Shown: piece by piece, positions 24,318 through 33,835 of the stretch | Position numbering within the stretch: the stretch's first letter is position 1 | Layout of the letters: each line of letters starts with the position of its first letter | From: Aggregatimonas sangjinii | GTDB taxonomy: Bacteria; Bacteroidota; Bacteroidia; Flavobacteriales; Flavobacteriaceae | Direction: 5' to 3' | DNA: 64,000 nucleotides | Assembly: GCF_005943945.1 (NCBI RefSeq) | Contig: NZ_CP040710.1 | Location: 124,001-188,000, forward strand | Notes under the pieces: generated by a model | The model's database searches: none | Told to the model about the DNA's origin: nothing | What the model saw: only the letters and a program-made list of their open reading frames with translations | Program-made: the position numbers and the translations under genes

Positions 24318-25319
24318 ATGAAAAAATTGGGCCTTGCCATACTCTGTTTACTGCAGTTTTCATGTAGTAGTCAAGCCACCAAAAAAATCAACGGGGTCAG
24401 CTTTGTAGCATCGAGGGAAGAAGTGGCCCAAGAGCATGTCGATGCGGTTTTGGCGGTGCATGCGAACCATGCGGCCGTAATGCCTTTCGGGTTCATAAGA
24501 AATATTTCTTCGCCCCAAATCATTCACAACACCGATCGGCAATGGTTCGGCGAGACCAAAAAGGGAGCGCAGCAGTACGTTGATATGTTGCACAAAAATG
24601 GTATTTCCGTTTTGATAAAGCCCCAAATCTGGATTTCGCAGGGGGAATTTACGGGTACACTCAAAATGGATTCGGAGGAAGACTGGAAATTGCTCGAGGC
24701 GTCTTACGAAGATTTTATCATAACCTATGCCGAATTGGCCGAAGAAACGCAAGCCGATATTTTTTGTATCGGTACGGAGCTGGAGCAATTCGTAAAGAAC
24801 AGACCCCGATTTTGGTCCGAACTTATCGCTAAAATCAGAAAAGTATATGACGGCAAATTGACCTATGCGGCCAACTGGGACGAGTATACAAGAACACCGT
24901 TTTGGGGCGAAATCGATTATATTGGTATTGATGCCTATTTTCCCTTATCAGAGGATAAGAATCCCACGAAGGATGGCTTGAAGAAGGGCTGGCAAAAATG
25001 GAAGCCGGCCATTGCGGAACTCTCAAAGAAAAAAGGAAAACCGGTGCTTTTTACCGAATTCGGTTACCGCAGTATGAATTTTACGGCCAAAAAACCTTGG
25101 CTGGTCGACCGGCATGAGGCGGAGGTAAACCTAGATGCCCAAGTGAACGCCACTCAGGCCATTTTCGAGGAATTCTGGACTGAAGACTGGTTTGCTGGAG
25201 GCTACGTTTGGAAATGGTTTATCGCACATGAGGAAGTTGGCGGAGCGGACGATAATCGATTTACACCGCAAAACAAACCCGCCGAGAAGACCCTTAAGGA
25301 ATGGTATCAAAAATCATAG
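24318..25319 (+). CDS. GH113-like glycoside hydrolase lipoprotein
   Basis: 333 residues. MKKLGLAILCLLQFSCSS is a lipoprotein signal with lipobox Cys16. The mature part is a TIM barrel resembling beta-mannanases of family GH113: the acid/base is in FCIGTELEQFV near 152-162 and the nucleophile in VLFTEFGYRS near 241-250, with IDYIGIDAYFPL near 200 and a final YVWKWF strand. It would hydrolyse beta-mannan or a related glycan at the cell surface or in the periplasm. No SusC/SusD or other polysaccharide-utilisation genes are adjacent. Confidence 0.78.
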   Translation: MKKLGLAILCLLQFSCSSQATKKINGVSFVASREEVAQEHVDAVLAVHANHAAVMPFGFIRNISSPQIIHNTDRQWFGETKKGAQQYVDMLHKNGISVLIKPQIWISQGEFTGTLKMDSEEDWKLLEASYEDFIITYAELAEETQADIFCIGTELEQFVKNRPRFWSELIAKIRKVYDGKLTYAANWDEYTRTPFWGEIDYIGIDAYFPLSEDKNPTKDGLKKGWQKWKPAIAELSKKKGKPVLFTEFGYRSMNFTAKKPWLVDRHEAEVNLDAQVNATQAIFEEFWTEDWFAGGYVWKWFIAHEEVGGADDNRFTPQNKPAEKTLKEWYQKS

Positions 25320-25357
25320 GATGATGGCCCGAAATTGAGGTTAATAAAAAATTATAT

Positions 25358-26083
25358 ATGAGGCATATTTCCCCCGTATTATCGTTGTTTTTGATTTTAA
25401 GCTGTTCCACTGACCAATTAGACGGTGAAGGAACATTAGACGCTTTCACCGACGATATCGAGGTAGTGCCCGACAATGTAATCGCCTGTGCCGCCAGCAA
25501 CGAAAATGATGATTTGATTAGTGTTTTTCTCTATCCGAGGGATGGTGCCGCCAACATTCAATATTTTGAAACTGAAACCACCGACGTAGATAAAAATGAT
25601 TTAAAGGAATACCGGCCAAAATCCGCACCCATAAAAGACGTGTTCAACGGCTATTTAAAAAAATTCGAGGTGTCGCTCGCCACCGACAGATGGGTGATCA
25701 TCGCCTTCGACGAAGGAGGAAAAAGACACCTCTCGAACCCGATCAGAATCAAGCAGCAAACCAAACCAACGGAGTACTTGCCGCAAAACATTAGTGTCGA
25801 TTCCAGTTCTACAATGCCGAATTTCACTTGGCAAGATGGAGCCTATTCGGATACCAAGATTTATTTCCAGGTAGTTTCGGACTCCGCAGAAAATCTGTTA
25901 TCGGGCACCTACACTTTCGAAAGAAATTTTCAATATTACGATTTGGAAAATGTAGTACTTAACATCACCAAAAACAATCCCTCGGCCCTTAAATCGGGTA
26001 ATTCATACGGGTTTTCGCTCTTGGCGGTAAGTGAAGACAATTGGGTCAATCAATTTTCATCGGTTTCCTTTACGATTGAGTAG
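25358..26083 (+). CDS. hypothetical lipoprotein
   Basis: 241 residues. MRHISPVLSLFLILSCS is a lipoprotein signal with the Cys at 16. The remainder has an immunoglobulin-like beta-rich look (strands such as SYGFSLLAVSEDNWVNQF near the end), but no family is recognised. It lies 38 bp after the GH113-like gene and 53 bp before the Omp85-like gene, all on the plus strand, so co-expression is likely. Confidence 0.72.
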   Translation: MRHISPVLSLFLILSCSTDQLDGEGTLDAFTDDIEVVPDNVIACAASNENDDLISVFLYPRDGAANIQYFETETTDVDKNDLKEYRPKSAPIKDVFNGYLKKFEVSLATDRWVIIAFDEGGKRHLSNPIRIKQQTKPTEYLPQNISVDSSSTMPNFTWQDGAYSDTKIYFQVVSDSAENLLSGTYTFERNFQYYDLENVVLNITKNNPSALKSGNSYGFSLLAVSEDNWVNQFSSVSFTIE

Positions 26084-26136
26084 GTGTACAAAACCTGCAA
26101 AATCTTTAGTAAACACACAAAACATCAAATTGCGCA

Positions 26137-27408
26137 ATGAGAGCTTTGTTTCTCTTTTTTTTATGTCTATTCCCAGCGCATCTGGCATTGGCCCAAGAGG
26201 GGATGGTAGCCGATGTAAAGATTCAGGGAAATAAAAAGACCAAGTCCGACTTTATCCGAAAACTTCTTGTTCAGCAAACCAAGGCACCGTTAGATTCGGT
26301 CCTAATGGACAAGGATATCAACCGTCTCAAGCGACTTCCCTCTATATCCCATGCCTATTACCAGGTCTTTACGGCCGAAAATGGTCAATACAACGTGTAT
26401 TATACCATTGAGGAGAATTTTACACTGATTCCTTTTGCCAACCTCTACACCTCTACAAATGATGATTTTGCCTTTCGGGTAGGCCTTCAGGAATTTAATT
26501 TGCTCGGCCGGAATATCAACGTCGGTGGCTTCTATCAGTTCGATATTTTTAACTCTTACGGAGTGCTGTTCAGGGCCCCATATCTTTTTTCCAGAAAGTT
26601 GGGACTCGGATTCAATTACAAAGACCTGACCACACAGGAGCCCGTTTTCTTTGACGATAGCGTAGGGGAAGATGCCTTATACCGATACAATAATACAGGG
26701 TATGAGTTATCGGGACTGTACGAGTTTAATTTCAAAAACCGCATTGAACTTGGTTTCAGTCTGTTTACCGAAGATTATCAATATCAATCGGGGGCCACTA
26801 GTCCTGATGTACCGCAAGCCCTGAACGTGAAAAAGCATCTTTTTAAGTTGATCTACAACCACGACAATCTAAAATACGACTATCAATATCTCGAGGGGTT
26901 CAGAAGTACGTTGAATTTTCAGTATGTGGGCAGTACCGACGAACAATTACCTGAATTTGTAATTGGCTTTAACGATTTCGCCTATTTTCACAGGATAGGC
27001 GAACGGGGCAATTGGGCCAGTCGCTTGCGTTTGGGACTTGCCAGTAATGTCGATAGTCCGTTCGCGCCCTTCACTGTAGACAACAACCTTAACATTAGGG
27101 GCGTTGGGAATACGATCGACAGGGGCACCGGAGCCATCGTATTCAATACGGAGTACCGGCATACGCTGGTCGATAGGAATTGGTTCGTTATGCAGGGCAA
27201 TGTTTTTCTTGATGGCGGATCATGGCGAAACCCCGGCGGTCCGTTAAGTGATTTCGGTCAAAACCAGAACATTCGCATCTTTCCCGGATTAGGCGTAAGG
27301 TTCATGCACAAACGTATTTTCAATGCTATTTTTCGAATCGACTATGGCTATGGTTTGACGAATGGTGACGGTCGTGGCTTTGTTTTCGGTATTGGGCAAT
27401 ACTTTTGA
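26137..27408 (+). CDS. Omp85-like outer membrane protein with a short POTRA region
   Basis: 423 residues. A signal peptide (MRALFLFFLCLFPAHLALAQ) is followed by a POTRA-like segment (VADVKIQGNKKTKSDFIRKL) over residues 23-95 and a C-terminal beta-barrel related to BamA/surface antigen D15, closing with FRIDYGYGLTNGDGRGFVF. Only one clear POTRA repeat is present, far fewer than in BamA (about five), so it is not the main assembly factor. Single-POTRA members are often TamA-like or accessory insertases. Function unproven. Confidence 0.75.
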   Translation: MRALFLFFLCLFPAHLALAQEGMVADVKIQGNKKTKSDFIRKLLVQQTKAPLDSVLMDKDINRLKRLPSISHAYYQVFTAENGQYNVYYTIEENFTLIPFANLYTSTNDDFAFRVGLQEFNLLGRNINVGGFYQFDIFNSYGVLFRAPYLFSRKLGLGFNYKDLTTQEPVFFDDSVGEDALYRYNNTGYELSGLYEFNFKNRIELGFSLFTEDYQYQSGATSPDVPQALNVKKHLFKLIYNHDNLKYDYQYLEGFRSTLNFQYVGSTDEQLPEFVIGFNDFAYFHRIGERGNWASRLRLGLASNVDSPFAPFTVDNNLNIRGVGNTIDRGTGAIVFNTEYRHTLVDRNWFVMQGNVFLDGGSWRNPGGPLSDFGQNQNIRIFPGLGVRFMHKRIFNAIFRIDYGYGLTNGDGRGFVFGIGQYF

Positions 27409-27438
27409 TTTTAGCATACGATGCTATGGGACAACGGA

Positions 27439-28404
27439 CTAATCCCTTGAAATGTGTAGCACTCCATCTCCCTGATTGACAATGGGGGATTCGTTGATGC
27501 AGATGACATAGCCTGGAAATCTTGCTTTAACGTTTCGTTCGAAATAGCCGAAAGGATCGGAAATGCTGCCCAGAACGTCCCCTTTACTCACTTTGCTACC
27601 CAATTTCACAAAAGGGTGAAACATTCCGGAATAAGTAGCACGGATCCAACTCGAGCTCTTTACGACCTTTGGCTTTTTGATTTTAGCATCCATCGATTCC
27701 AACTCTTTGCTAAAATCCCGAATACCTAAATGCTGCATAACTCGAAGCGCTCCCGAAACCCCTGCTTTGGAAACCGCATCATCTATATGCAACGATTTAC
27801 CTCCCTCGAACAGCAGAACTTTTTTATCGAGTTTATGAAGGGTATGCCGAAACGATTTGTCGCGATGCCCCGTTTGTACGATAAATTCCGGTGCGAACAC
27901 TTTGGCGAGTTGCAAGGTCTCTTCATCCCCTTCGTTAATACGTATTTGTGGAATATTAAATCGCCCATCGCCACCGGTATGAAAATCGATACAATAATCA
28001 ACTAAAGGCACAATCTCTTTTATGATGTGATACGCAAACCTACTGGCTAAGGAGCCCCTTGGACTCCCGGGAAATACCCTATTCAGGTCGCGGCCATCGG
28101 GAAATTGTCGTTTTTGATTCAAAAAGCCGAATACATTGACCACTGGGATGCAAATGACCATTCCACATTCAGGCTTGTTGTATTTTTTGGAAACCAGCTG
28201 GCGCACAATTTCAACTCCATTGATCTCATTGCCATGAATGCCGGCTGTAATGAGTATCGTTGGCCCCTCCTTTTTGGCCCGCTCTACGATAATCGGTACC
28301 TGTATTTTGGTTCGGGTATGTAGTTTGGCAATGTCCAAGTTGAGCTGTACACCTTTTCCGTTGGAAATGGCATGCCCCAATACTTCAATTTGATTAGTCG
28401 GCAT
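27439..28404 (-). CDS. succinylglutamate desuccinylase/aspartoacylase family zinc hydrolase
   Basis: 321 residues. An M14-like zinc hydrolase: the first ligand pair is in [19 protein letters not shown] near 50-68 (His and Glu), followed by [10 protein letters not shown] near 107 and [10 protein letters not shown] near 135 carrying the second His. A biotinyl-like C-terminal extension ([20 protein letters not shown]) is typical of the AstE/aspA branch. It overlaps the rimK-like gene by 11 bp. Pairs of RimK ligases with such deacylases occur widely, suggesting the enzyme removes something made or modified by the ligase, but the substrate is unknown. Confidence 0.8.
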   Translation of the reverse strand: MPTNQIEVLGHAISNGKGVQLNLDIAKLHTRTKIQVPIIVERAKKEGPTILITAGIHGNEINGVEIVRQLVSKKYNKPECGMVICIPVVNVFGFLNQKRQFPDGRDLNRVFPGSPRGSLASRFAYHIIKEIVPLVDYCIDFHTGGDGRFNIPQIRINEGDEETLQLAKVFAPEFIVQTGHRDKSFRHTLHKLDKKVLLFEGGKSLHIDDAVSKAGVSGALRVMQHLGIRDFSKELESMDAKIKKPKVVKSSSWIRATYSGMFHPFVKLGSKVSKGDVLGSISDPFGYFERNVKARFPGYVICINESPIVNQGDGVLHISRD

Positions 28405-29269
28405 TTCGTTCTATATACTTAATAATTCGTCCGGCGATATCCTTCCCGGTCGCCGCCTCGATGCCTTCCAATCCGGGGGAGGAATTCACTTCAAGAATCA
28501 AAGGTCCGCGAGCCGATTGCAGCAAATCAACTCCCGCCACACCCAGTCCCATGGCCTTGGCAGCTTTTAAGGCCGCGTTTTCCTCTTCATCGGAAAGTTG
28601 AATGATATCGGCCGAACCACCTCGGTGCAGGTTGGATCGAAACTCACCTTCCTTACCTTGTCTTTTCATGGCCCCCACGACGACACCATCTACGACAAAG
28701 ACCCTGATATCGGCACCCATGGCCTCCTTGATGAATTCCTGAACGATCACCCGCGCTTGCAACCCGTTAAAGGCTTCAAGAATTGATTCTGCGGAGTTTT
28801 GGTTGTCCGCCAAAACTACACCTAGCCCCTGAGTACCTTCAAGTAGCTTTATGACCACCGGTGCCCCGCCAGCCTTTTCTATGATGGCACCCACATTCTT
28901 GGAATAGTTGCTAAATACTGTCTTGGGAAGTCCCAACCCGGCCCTGGATAAGATTTGTAGACTTCTCAACTTATCCCTAGATCGCACTAATGCTTGTGAT
29001 TCAACGGCACTAAAGACTTTCATCATTTCGAACTGCCGCACTACGGCGGTCCCATAGAAAGTAATCGATGCCCCGATCCTCGGAATTACCCCGTCCACAT
29101 CGGTAATCTCCTTGCCCTGGTAGATAAGTCCGGGTTTTTTCTTTTCAATGATCAGGTCGCATTTCGAATGGTCTATTACTTGCATGGTATGCCCCTTTTT
29201 TTCACCAGCCTCTATGAGGCGCTTTGTGGAATATAAATTGGGGTTCTGTGATAGGATAACTATTTTCAT
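28394..29269 (-). CDS. rimK: RimK-family ATP-grasp ligase
   Basis: 291 residues from the ATG at 29269 ([18 protein letters not shown]). The upstream start at 29320 adds a non-homologous tail. ATP-grasp motifs: [20 protein letters not shown] near 133-152, [21 protein letters not shown] near 170-190, and [20 protein letters not shown] with the Mg-binding Glu/Asn near 250-269. In E. coli RimK adds glutamate residues to ribosomal protein S6, while other members ligate small molecules. Coupling to the AstE-like gene favours a small-molecule or peptide substrate (inference). Confidence 0.85.
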   Translation of the reverse strand: MKIVILSQNPNLYSTKRLIEAGEKKGHTMQVIDHSKCDLIIEKKKPGLIYQGKEITDVDGVIPRIGASITFYGTAVVRQFEMMKVFSAVESQALVRSRDKLRSLQILSRAGLGLPKTVFSNYSKNVGAIIEKAGGAPVVIKLLEGTQGLGVVLADNQNSAESILEAFNGLQARVIVQEFIKEAMGADIRVFVVDGVVVGAMKRQGKEGEFRSNLHRGGSADIIQLSDEEENAALKAAKAMGLGVAGVDLLQSARGPLILEVNSSPGLEGIEAATGKDIAGRIIKYIERNAD

Positions 29270-29648
29270 AAATTTAAAATTTGTTGCTCCCGAAAATTGT
29301 ACGATCGAATCTTTACGCATTCAGGAATTTGCGCAGGTTCGACTTTCTTTTGATAAGAGTATGCTTAAAATGGGTGAAGATAAATCTGTCTACCGGTCAA
29401 GAGCAGGAATACCAAAGGGTTAAGCTCCAAGATACATCAATTAATCCATAGCGGTTCCTTTTTGAAATAAAAAGGTAGGTCGTGCGAGGAATGATGGTCC
29501 TTTTTGAAAAATGATTTTTAGGCTCTCGGTATCTGAAATCGGTATCTGAAATAGGAAGGCGTATTTTGGCGCAATGCTTTGTAAAGGGAATAGTCGATGG
29601 GTTGCTATCTGCTTTACCGTAGGATGTGCGATACAGGCTACAGCATTT
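29270..29648. other. intergenic region without recognisable gene
   Basis: About 380 bp upstream of the rimK-like gene. A 13-bp direct repeat CGGTATCTGAAAT occurs twice in tandem near 29527-29552. Open frames here are short and lack family resemblance. The promoter of the rimK-like gene should lie here. Confidence 0.4.
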
Positions 29649-30161
29649 TTAATTCATTGTTTCAATGGCGTGGTAATAGGTCTTAGAGCGTTCATGCATT
29701 AATGTGTCAATGATCAATGCCGAGATTGCCAAAAAAAGAATTCCCAAGGCAAGCCCTTTACAATACAGTCTATTCGTTAAGAAAAAGAATATCAGGCCGC
29801 CCATGAGCACGATGGCCCACGCGATATAGTATTTGGAGTAAGCGTTCTGATTCTTAAAGGCACGGGCTCTTTCTTTTTCGAAAACTTCCCGTTGATTAGT
29901 ACGAGAGGCTATTACAAGCTTTTGAAGGTGTTTGGGTCTTGTCGTCATGAGCATTGTGCCAAAACCGACAGTAATCAAAACGACTAGTAAAATGGGGATG
30001 AGCATCCCTTTCAAAAGTTCATTACCGTTCCGCCAAATAAAAAAGCAGCAAAGTAACAATACCATTCCCAATAATGTCATTACTTTTCCGTGCAGTACTT
30101 CACCTTTGACCCAAATGGCGGTATGTTCCAAAAATCCCATAGGATTAAATATAATTTCCAA
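29649..30161 (-). CDS. four-helix membrane protein
   Basis: 170 residues with four hydrophobic segments (about 26-43, 51-70, 110-128, 134-153) and a charged loop between the second and third (KLVIASRTNQREVFEKERAR). The start at 30161 follows the molybdoenzyme gene stop by 6 bp; an ATG at 30140 is an alternative. I do not recognise the family. It is the last gene of the molybdoenzyme unit and could be an assembly or anchoring factor, but only position supports that. Confidence 0.7.
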   Translation of the reverse strand: MEIIFNPMGFLEHTAIWVKGEVLHGKVMTLLGMVLLLCCFFIWRNGNELLKGMLIPILLVVLITVGFGTMLMTTRPKHLQKLVIASRTNQREVFEKERARAFKNQNAYSKYYIAWAIVLMGGLIFFFLTNRLYCKGLALGILFLAISALIIDTLMHERSKTYYHAIETMN

Positions 30162-30167
30162 AGAGGT

Positions 30168-32333
30168 CTAAGTTAGCGTTAGCGGCATGCTTCTGAGCCG
30201 TTCCTTGGTCAATCGAAATACGGCGTTCGCGATGGCGGCCCCAATAGGGCCTAAAGGTGGCTCGCCCACGGCCCCGGGAGTATCGCTGTTCTGTAAAAGC
30301 ACCACATTTATTTCCTTTGGTGCATGCTTCATCAATGCCATCTGATAAGGCCCGTATATGGTCGGTGTCAATTGGCCATCTTCAACATCCATTTTCTCGA
30401 ATAGGGCCGCACTCATTCCCATTATTATGGCACCCTCACACTGGGCCCTCACCTGATCCGGGTTTACGACCAAACCGGGATCCATGGCGCAGGTTACCTT
30501 GTGCACCTTGATTTCATTGTTCTCAATGGATAGTTCAACGACCTGCGCACAAGGCGTATTGGCGTCGGTAGATGCCGCAAACCCCATTGCCCTGCCGTTT
30601 ACCACTTCATCTTTATACCCTGATTTTTCGGCTGCTACCTTGATTACTTCTTTTAACCGAAAACCCCTATCGTCGTCTTGAATCTGTGCCAGACGAAACT
30701 CCACGGGATCCTTTTCGGCCGTAACGGCCAATTCATCTATAAAACTCTCTATGGCGAAGGTGTTGGCCAGCAGCCCTAAACTGCGCCACCAACTGGTTGC
30801 AAAGGGCAGTTTTTGACGCCAAGAAACAGCCCTGTAGTTCGGAATACCCCCGTATTGGATCATACCGCCACGCCAAGCACCCAAATCGGCACCCAGGAGA
30901 GGAGCCGCAATGCCGGGCACCATTGGAGAACCAAAGGCAACGTCACCGCTCGAAACATTGTGTTCCAGAGCTTCGATCATGCCATTGATATTTAATTTCG
31001 CTTTGAGTACATGATGGGTAGGTGGTCGAAAGGTATCGTTTTGGAATTCTTCTTTACGGGTAAAGAAACACTTTACGGGTTTGCCGACCGCTTTTGACAA
31101 TACTGCGGCTTGAACGGCATTGGGCGTATGCAGACGCCGGCCGAAGCCTCCTCCCAAAAAAGTAGGAACGATATTTACTTGGTCATCGTCTAAATCTAGT
31201 CTTTTGGCAATTTCATCGCGCGTAATTTTTACGACTTGGGTCGAAATCATAATCGTGGCCTTGTCAGCTTCTACGTATGCTAAAGCGCCATTGGGCTCGA
31301 GCTGGGCATGGGCTCCGATGGGGCTTTTGTATTCGGCTGTGATGATGCCATCTTCGGTATCAAGCATGTCCGCCGCATCTCCTTCTTTTTGAATGACGAA
31401 GGGTTCACCCTGGCCAACCGCAATCATGGCTTCGATATCGGCGGTTTGCCAATTACGGCCTACTTCCCATTTGGCGTCAATGACATTTTTTGCATTCTCC
31501 GCTTCAACGAGGGAATTGGCTACGACCCCCACAAAATCCTTTTCTTGAACGATTTTAACCACCCCGGGCATACCTTGTGCTTTGGAGATATCCGCACCCG
31601 TATATGTCGCTCCGATGGCATTGGGGCGCACGACGGCACCGTATAGCATATCCGGCATGGTGGCGTCCATACCGAAAATGGGCGCACCAAAAACCTTATC
31701 CTTTAAATCCACCCGCGGAACAGCTTTCCCCACGAACTTGTAATCACTGACATTTTTTAAAGTGGGTGTATCGGGAACATCCCATTCGGTTATATCTTTG
31801 GCAGCTTCGGCATAGGTCATTGTCTTTCCACCTGCCGAGACTACTCCATTTTCGGTACTGGCGTCCGAAGGGGAGATACCCATCTTCGCAGCGGCCTCTT
31901 TTTTGATCATCTCACGCATCGTGGCAGCCAGTTCCCTCAAGGGAATCCATAAGGAGGATATCGAGGTACTCCCGCCAGTTGCAAAGCCATCCATATTACC
32001 TGAAATCGAATTGGCATGTACCACTTTTATCTGGTCCATCGATACGTCCAGTTCATCGGCCGCCATTTGCGCTAGGCCGGTGAACGTGCCCTGACCCATT
32101 TCTACCTTGGGACTATGTATGATGATTTCATTATCCGAAGTAACCTCGAACCAAATGACAGGGGTACTGGTGTTGCCGACGTAGGGTGCGTCTGCAGTAT
32201 TTATGGCATCGGCCATGGCCCTGCGAATCGGGCTTCTAAACAAATACGTGCCCACAGCCAGGACACCAACGGTGCCCAGTCCACCACGAACCAAGAATTT
32301 TCTCCTGGAAATCCTCTTTTTCTTTTCAGCCAT
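30168..32333 (-). CDS. molybdopterin-binding subunit of an isoquinoline-oxidoreductase-type dehydrogenase (IorB-like)
   Basis: 721 residues. The N-terminus has a Tat signal ([12 protein letters not shown], then [13 protein letters not shown]), so the folded enzyme is exported to the periplasm. The Mo-binding domain follows: [20 protein letters not shown] near 395-414, a duplicated [AS]-rich dehydrogenase body, and the C-terminal [20 protein letters not shown] near 692-711 with the catalytic Glu of the xanthine-oxidase family. It overlaps the 2Fe-2S subunit by 8 bp and lies beside a dihaem cytochrome c, matching three-component aldehyde or N-heterocycle dehydrogenases. The substrate cannot be read. 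Confidence 0.88.
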   Translation of the reverse strand: MAEKKKRISRRKFLVRGGLGTVGVLAVGTYLFRSPIRRAMADAINTADAPYVGNTSTPVIWFEVTSDNEIIIHSPKVEMGQGTFTGLAQMAADELDVSMDQIKVVHANSISGNMDGFATGGSTSISSLWIPLRELAATMREMIKKEAAAKMGISPSDASTENGVVSAGGKTMTYAEAAKDITEWDVPDTPTLKNVSDYKFVGKAVPRVDLKDKVFGAPIFGMDATMPDMLYGAVVRPNAIGATYTGADISKAQGMPGVVKIVQEKDFVGVVANSLVEAENAKNVIDAKWEVGRNWQTADIEAMIAVGQGEPFVIQKEGDAADMLDTEDGIITAEYKSPIGAHAQLEPNGALAYVEADKATIMISTQVVKITRDEIAKRLDLDDDQVNIVPTFLGGGFGRRLHTPNAVQAAVLSKAVGKPVKCFFTRKEEFQNDTFRPPTHHVLKAKLNINGMIEALEHNVSSGDVAFGSPMVPGIAAPLLGADLGAWRGGMIQYGGIPNYRAVSWRQKLPFATSWWRSLGLLANTFAIESFIDELAVTAEKDPVEFRLAQIQDDDRGFRLKEVIKVAAEKSGYKDEVVNGRAMGFAASTDANTPCAQVVELSIENNEIKVHKVTCAMDPGLVVNPDQVRAQCEGAIIMGMSAALFEKMDVEDGQLTPTIYGPYQMALMKHAPKEINVVLLQNSDTPGAVGEPPLGPIGAAIANAVFRLTKERLRSMPLTLT

Positions 32334-32808
32334 TTTCTTCGGTATTTATTTGCGATATTTCGGCAGCGCGGTGAATCGCTTTGCGCATGCGATAATAGGT
32401 GGCGCAACGGCAAACATTAATGATATTTTTGTCGATATCCGTATCCGACGGATTTGGAATCTTATCCAGTAACGCAGCAGTAGCCATCATAAACCCGGGT
32501 TGACAATAGCCACATTGGGGTACGATTTCCTCGATCCAAGCCTGTTGTACGGGATGTGGGTTTTTTTCATCACCCAAACCTTCAATGGTAGTCACTTCCT
32601 TGCCCTCCGCAAATTTGATAGCATAAGAGCAGGAGCGAACCGCTTCCCTATCGACATGCAAGGTGCAAGCACCACAGGCCGCTTTCCCGCATCCGAATTT
32701 GGTGCCTTTTAGGCCAAGCAAATCGCGAACCACCCAAAGTAGGGGCGTATTTGCGTCGGCAATATCTATGGATGTTGCAGTTCCATTAATATTGAAATTT
32801 ATTTTCAT
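32326..32808 (-). CDS. [2Fe-2S] subunit of the IorAB-type dehydrogenase
   Basis: 160 residues, the usual length. The plant-type cluster is [14 protein letters not shown] (residues 40-53) with a fourth Cys in VRSCSYA near 60. The second cluster comes from [16 protein letters not shown] near 98-113 and [14 protein letters not shown] near 132-145. It receives electrons from the molybdenum centre and passes them to the cytochrome. It has no signal peptide and is presumably co-exported with the Tat-bearing large subunit. Translationally coupled to it by an 8-bp overlap. Confidence 0.93.
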   Translation of the reverse strand: MKINFNINGTATSIDIADANTPLLWVVRDLLGLKGTKFGCGKAACGACTLHVDREAVRSCSYAIKFAEGKEVTTIEGLGDEKNPHPVQQAWIEEIVPQCGYCQPGFMMATAALLDKIPNPSDTDIDKNIINVCRCATYYRMRKAIHRAAEISQINTEENG

Positions 32809-32882
32809 GGTATGTATTTAAAATCTTTTCCCGGGTCTATTGTAACTAGGAAATTTCTGTTCGTTTGTATTTGATGCGCTAT

Positions 32883-33497
32883 TCATTCTTCTGGAATGAT
32901 GGCCCCGTTCGCAAACCACGCTTTCACCGCCGCCTTATATTCCGCCTCTGAAACCGGAGGTTTTGTTCTAGGCTGCCCTTCATGGTCTACCCCGGGGTCA
33001 AATGCCCACAGCACCAACTCATCTTCTGTCAAATGGTGTATCAGATCTTCATGCGAACGATTCCCATTTTTCGATGTATCCAACATGTTCGCCGCAATTT
33101 CAGCTGCCGTACGTCCTTCCCAAGCCATACTTTTCGGAGCCAACGCCCAGTGCGGCGCTCCAGGTACTCCTGAATAGCTGTTGTTTTCCTTTTGATGGCA
33201 GGTGGCACATTTCGTTGCTGCAAAACCCTTGTCTTCCTCACCACCGGACATGCCAAAATAATGCGGATGGCTCTGGTCTCCCTGTTTCGGAACGTTGTCA
33301 TTCGGATGGCAATTGAGACAGCGTTCGTGCGTCAATACCTGCATCATGGTATGGTATGGCGTTTCGGCTACGGATTTATTCGAATGACTTTTTATGGTGA
33401 GGTACTCCGATGTGGACCGGCTAGCACTCAATACATTCCATGCTAAAATCGATACGCAGAAAAAAATTGCCGAATAGATAAGTGCAGAACGCTTCAT
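32883..33497 (-). CDS. dihaem cytochrome c
   Basis: 204 residues. An N-terminal hydrophobic helix (ALIYSAIFFCVSILAWNVL) is a signal anchor. Two CxxCH haem-binding sites are visible: CLNCHPND near 59 and CATCHQKE near 97, each with plausible distal Met or His residues (Met in GMSGG, Met in SMAWEG). Leading the molybdoenzyme unit, it should carry electrons from the [2Fe-2S] subunit to the respiratory chain in the periplasm. The C-terminal part (HEGQPRTKPPVSEAEYKAAV) is typical of this small family. Confidence 0.85.
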   Translation of the reverse strand: MKRSALIYSAIFFCVSILAWNVLSASRSTSEYLTIKSHSNKSVAETPYHTMMQVLTHERCLNCHPNDNVPKQGDQSHPHYFGMSGGEEDKGFAATKCATCHQKENNSYSGVPGAPHWALAPKSMAWEGRTAAEIAANMLDTSKNGNRSHEDLIHHLTEDELVLWAFDPGVDHEGQPRTKPPVSEAEYKAAVKAWFANGAIIPEE

Positions 33498-33835
33498 AAA
33501 GTAGGATTTTATGCGATCGCGTAGGGTGATATCTTTTTCTTGATGTGAAAATTATTTTTCACCACGAATCGCCGCATTTGGTTAAAGTACGATAAAGTTG
33601 CGAAAAGTTAGGGTTTAGGCAAGCCGCAAATAATAGCTATTTTGTGCGCTATCGATATTCTATTAGTCCAAACCAAATACAGTACTGCATATTGTTGAAT
33701 AAATCGTTAACTAAATTTTCATTTCACCTTTTTCCGCGTACCGGACTTTTATAATTTTGTTACTGTTCAGATACAACTTAGGCATTATTTTTGGTTTGGT
33801 CTTACACAACGTATCCGGAATTAAATTCAGCATAA
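33498..33835. promoter_or_regulatory. divergent intergenic region with two TAnnTTTG boxes
   Basis: A 338-bp region between the cytochrome gene (minus) and the amidase gene (plus). No short gene is visible. TAATTTTG at 33752-33759 and TATTTTTG at 33786-33793 match the Bacteroidetes -7 consensus TAnnTTTG on the plus strand and would give leaders of about 70 and 37 bases for the amidase. Neither has a clear TTTG at the -33 position. Confidence 0.35.

Noticed and set aside
27421-27436. Terminator after the Omp85-like gene
   Set aside because: TAGCAT-ACG-ATGCTA forms a six-base-pair stem but no T-run follows on either strand.
32201-32420. Several plus-strand frames across the molybdoenzyme genes
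   Set aside because: Shadows of high-GC codons in the minus-strand genes.
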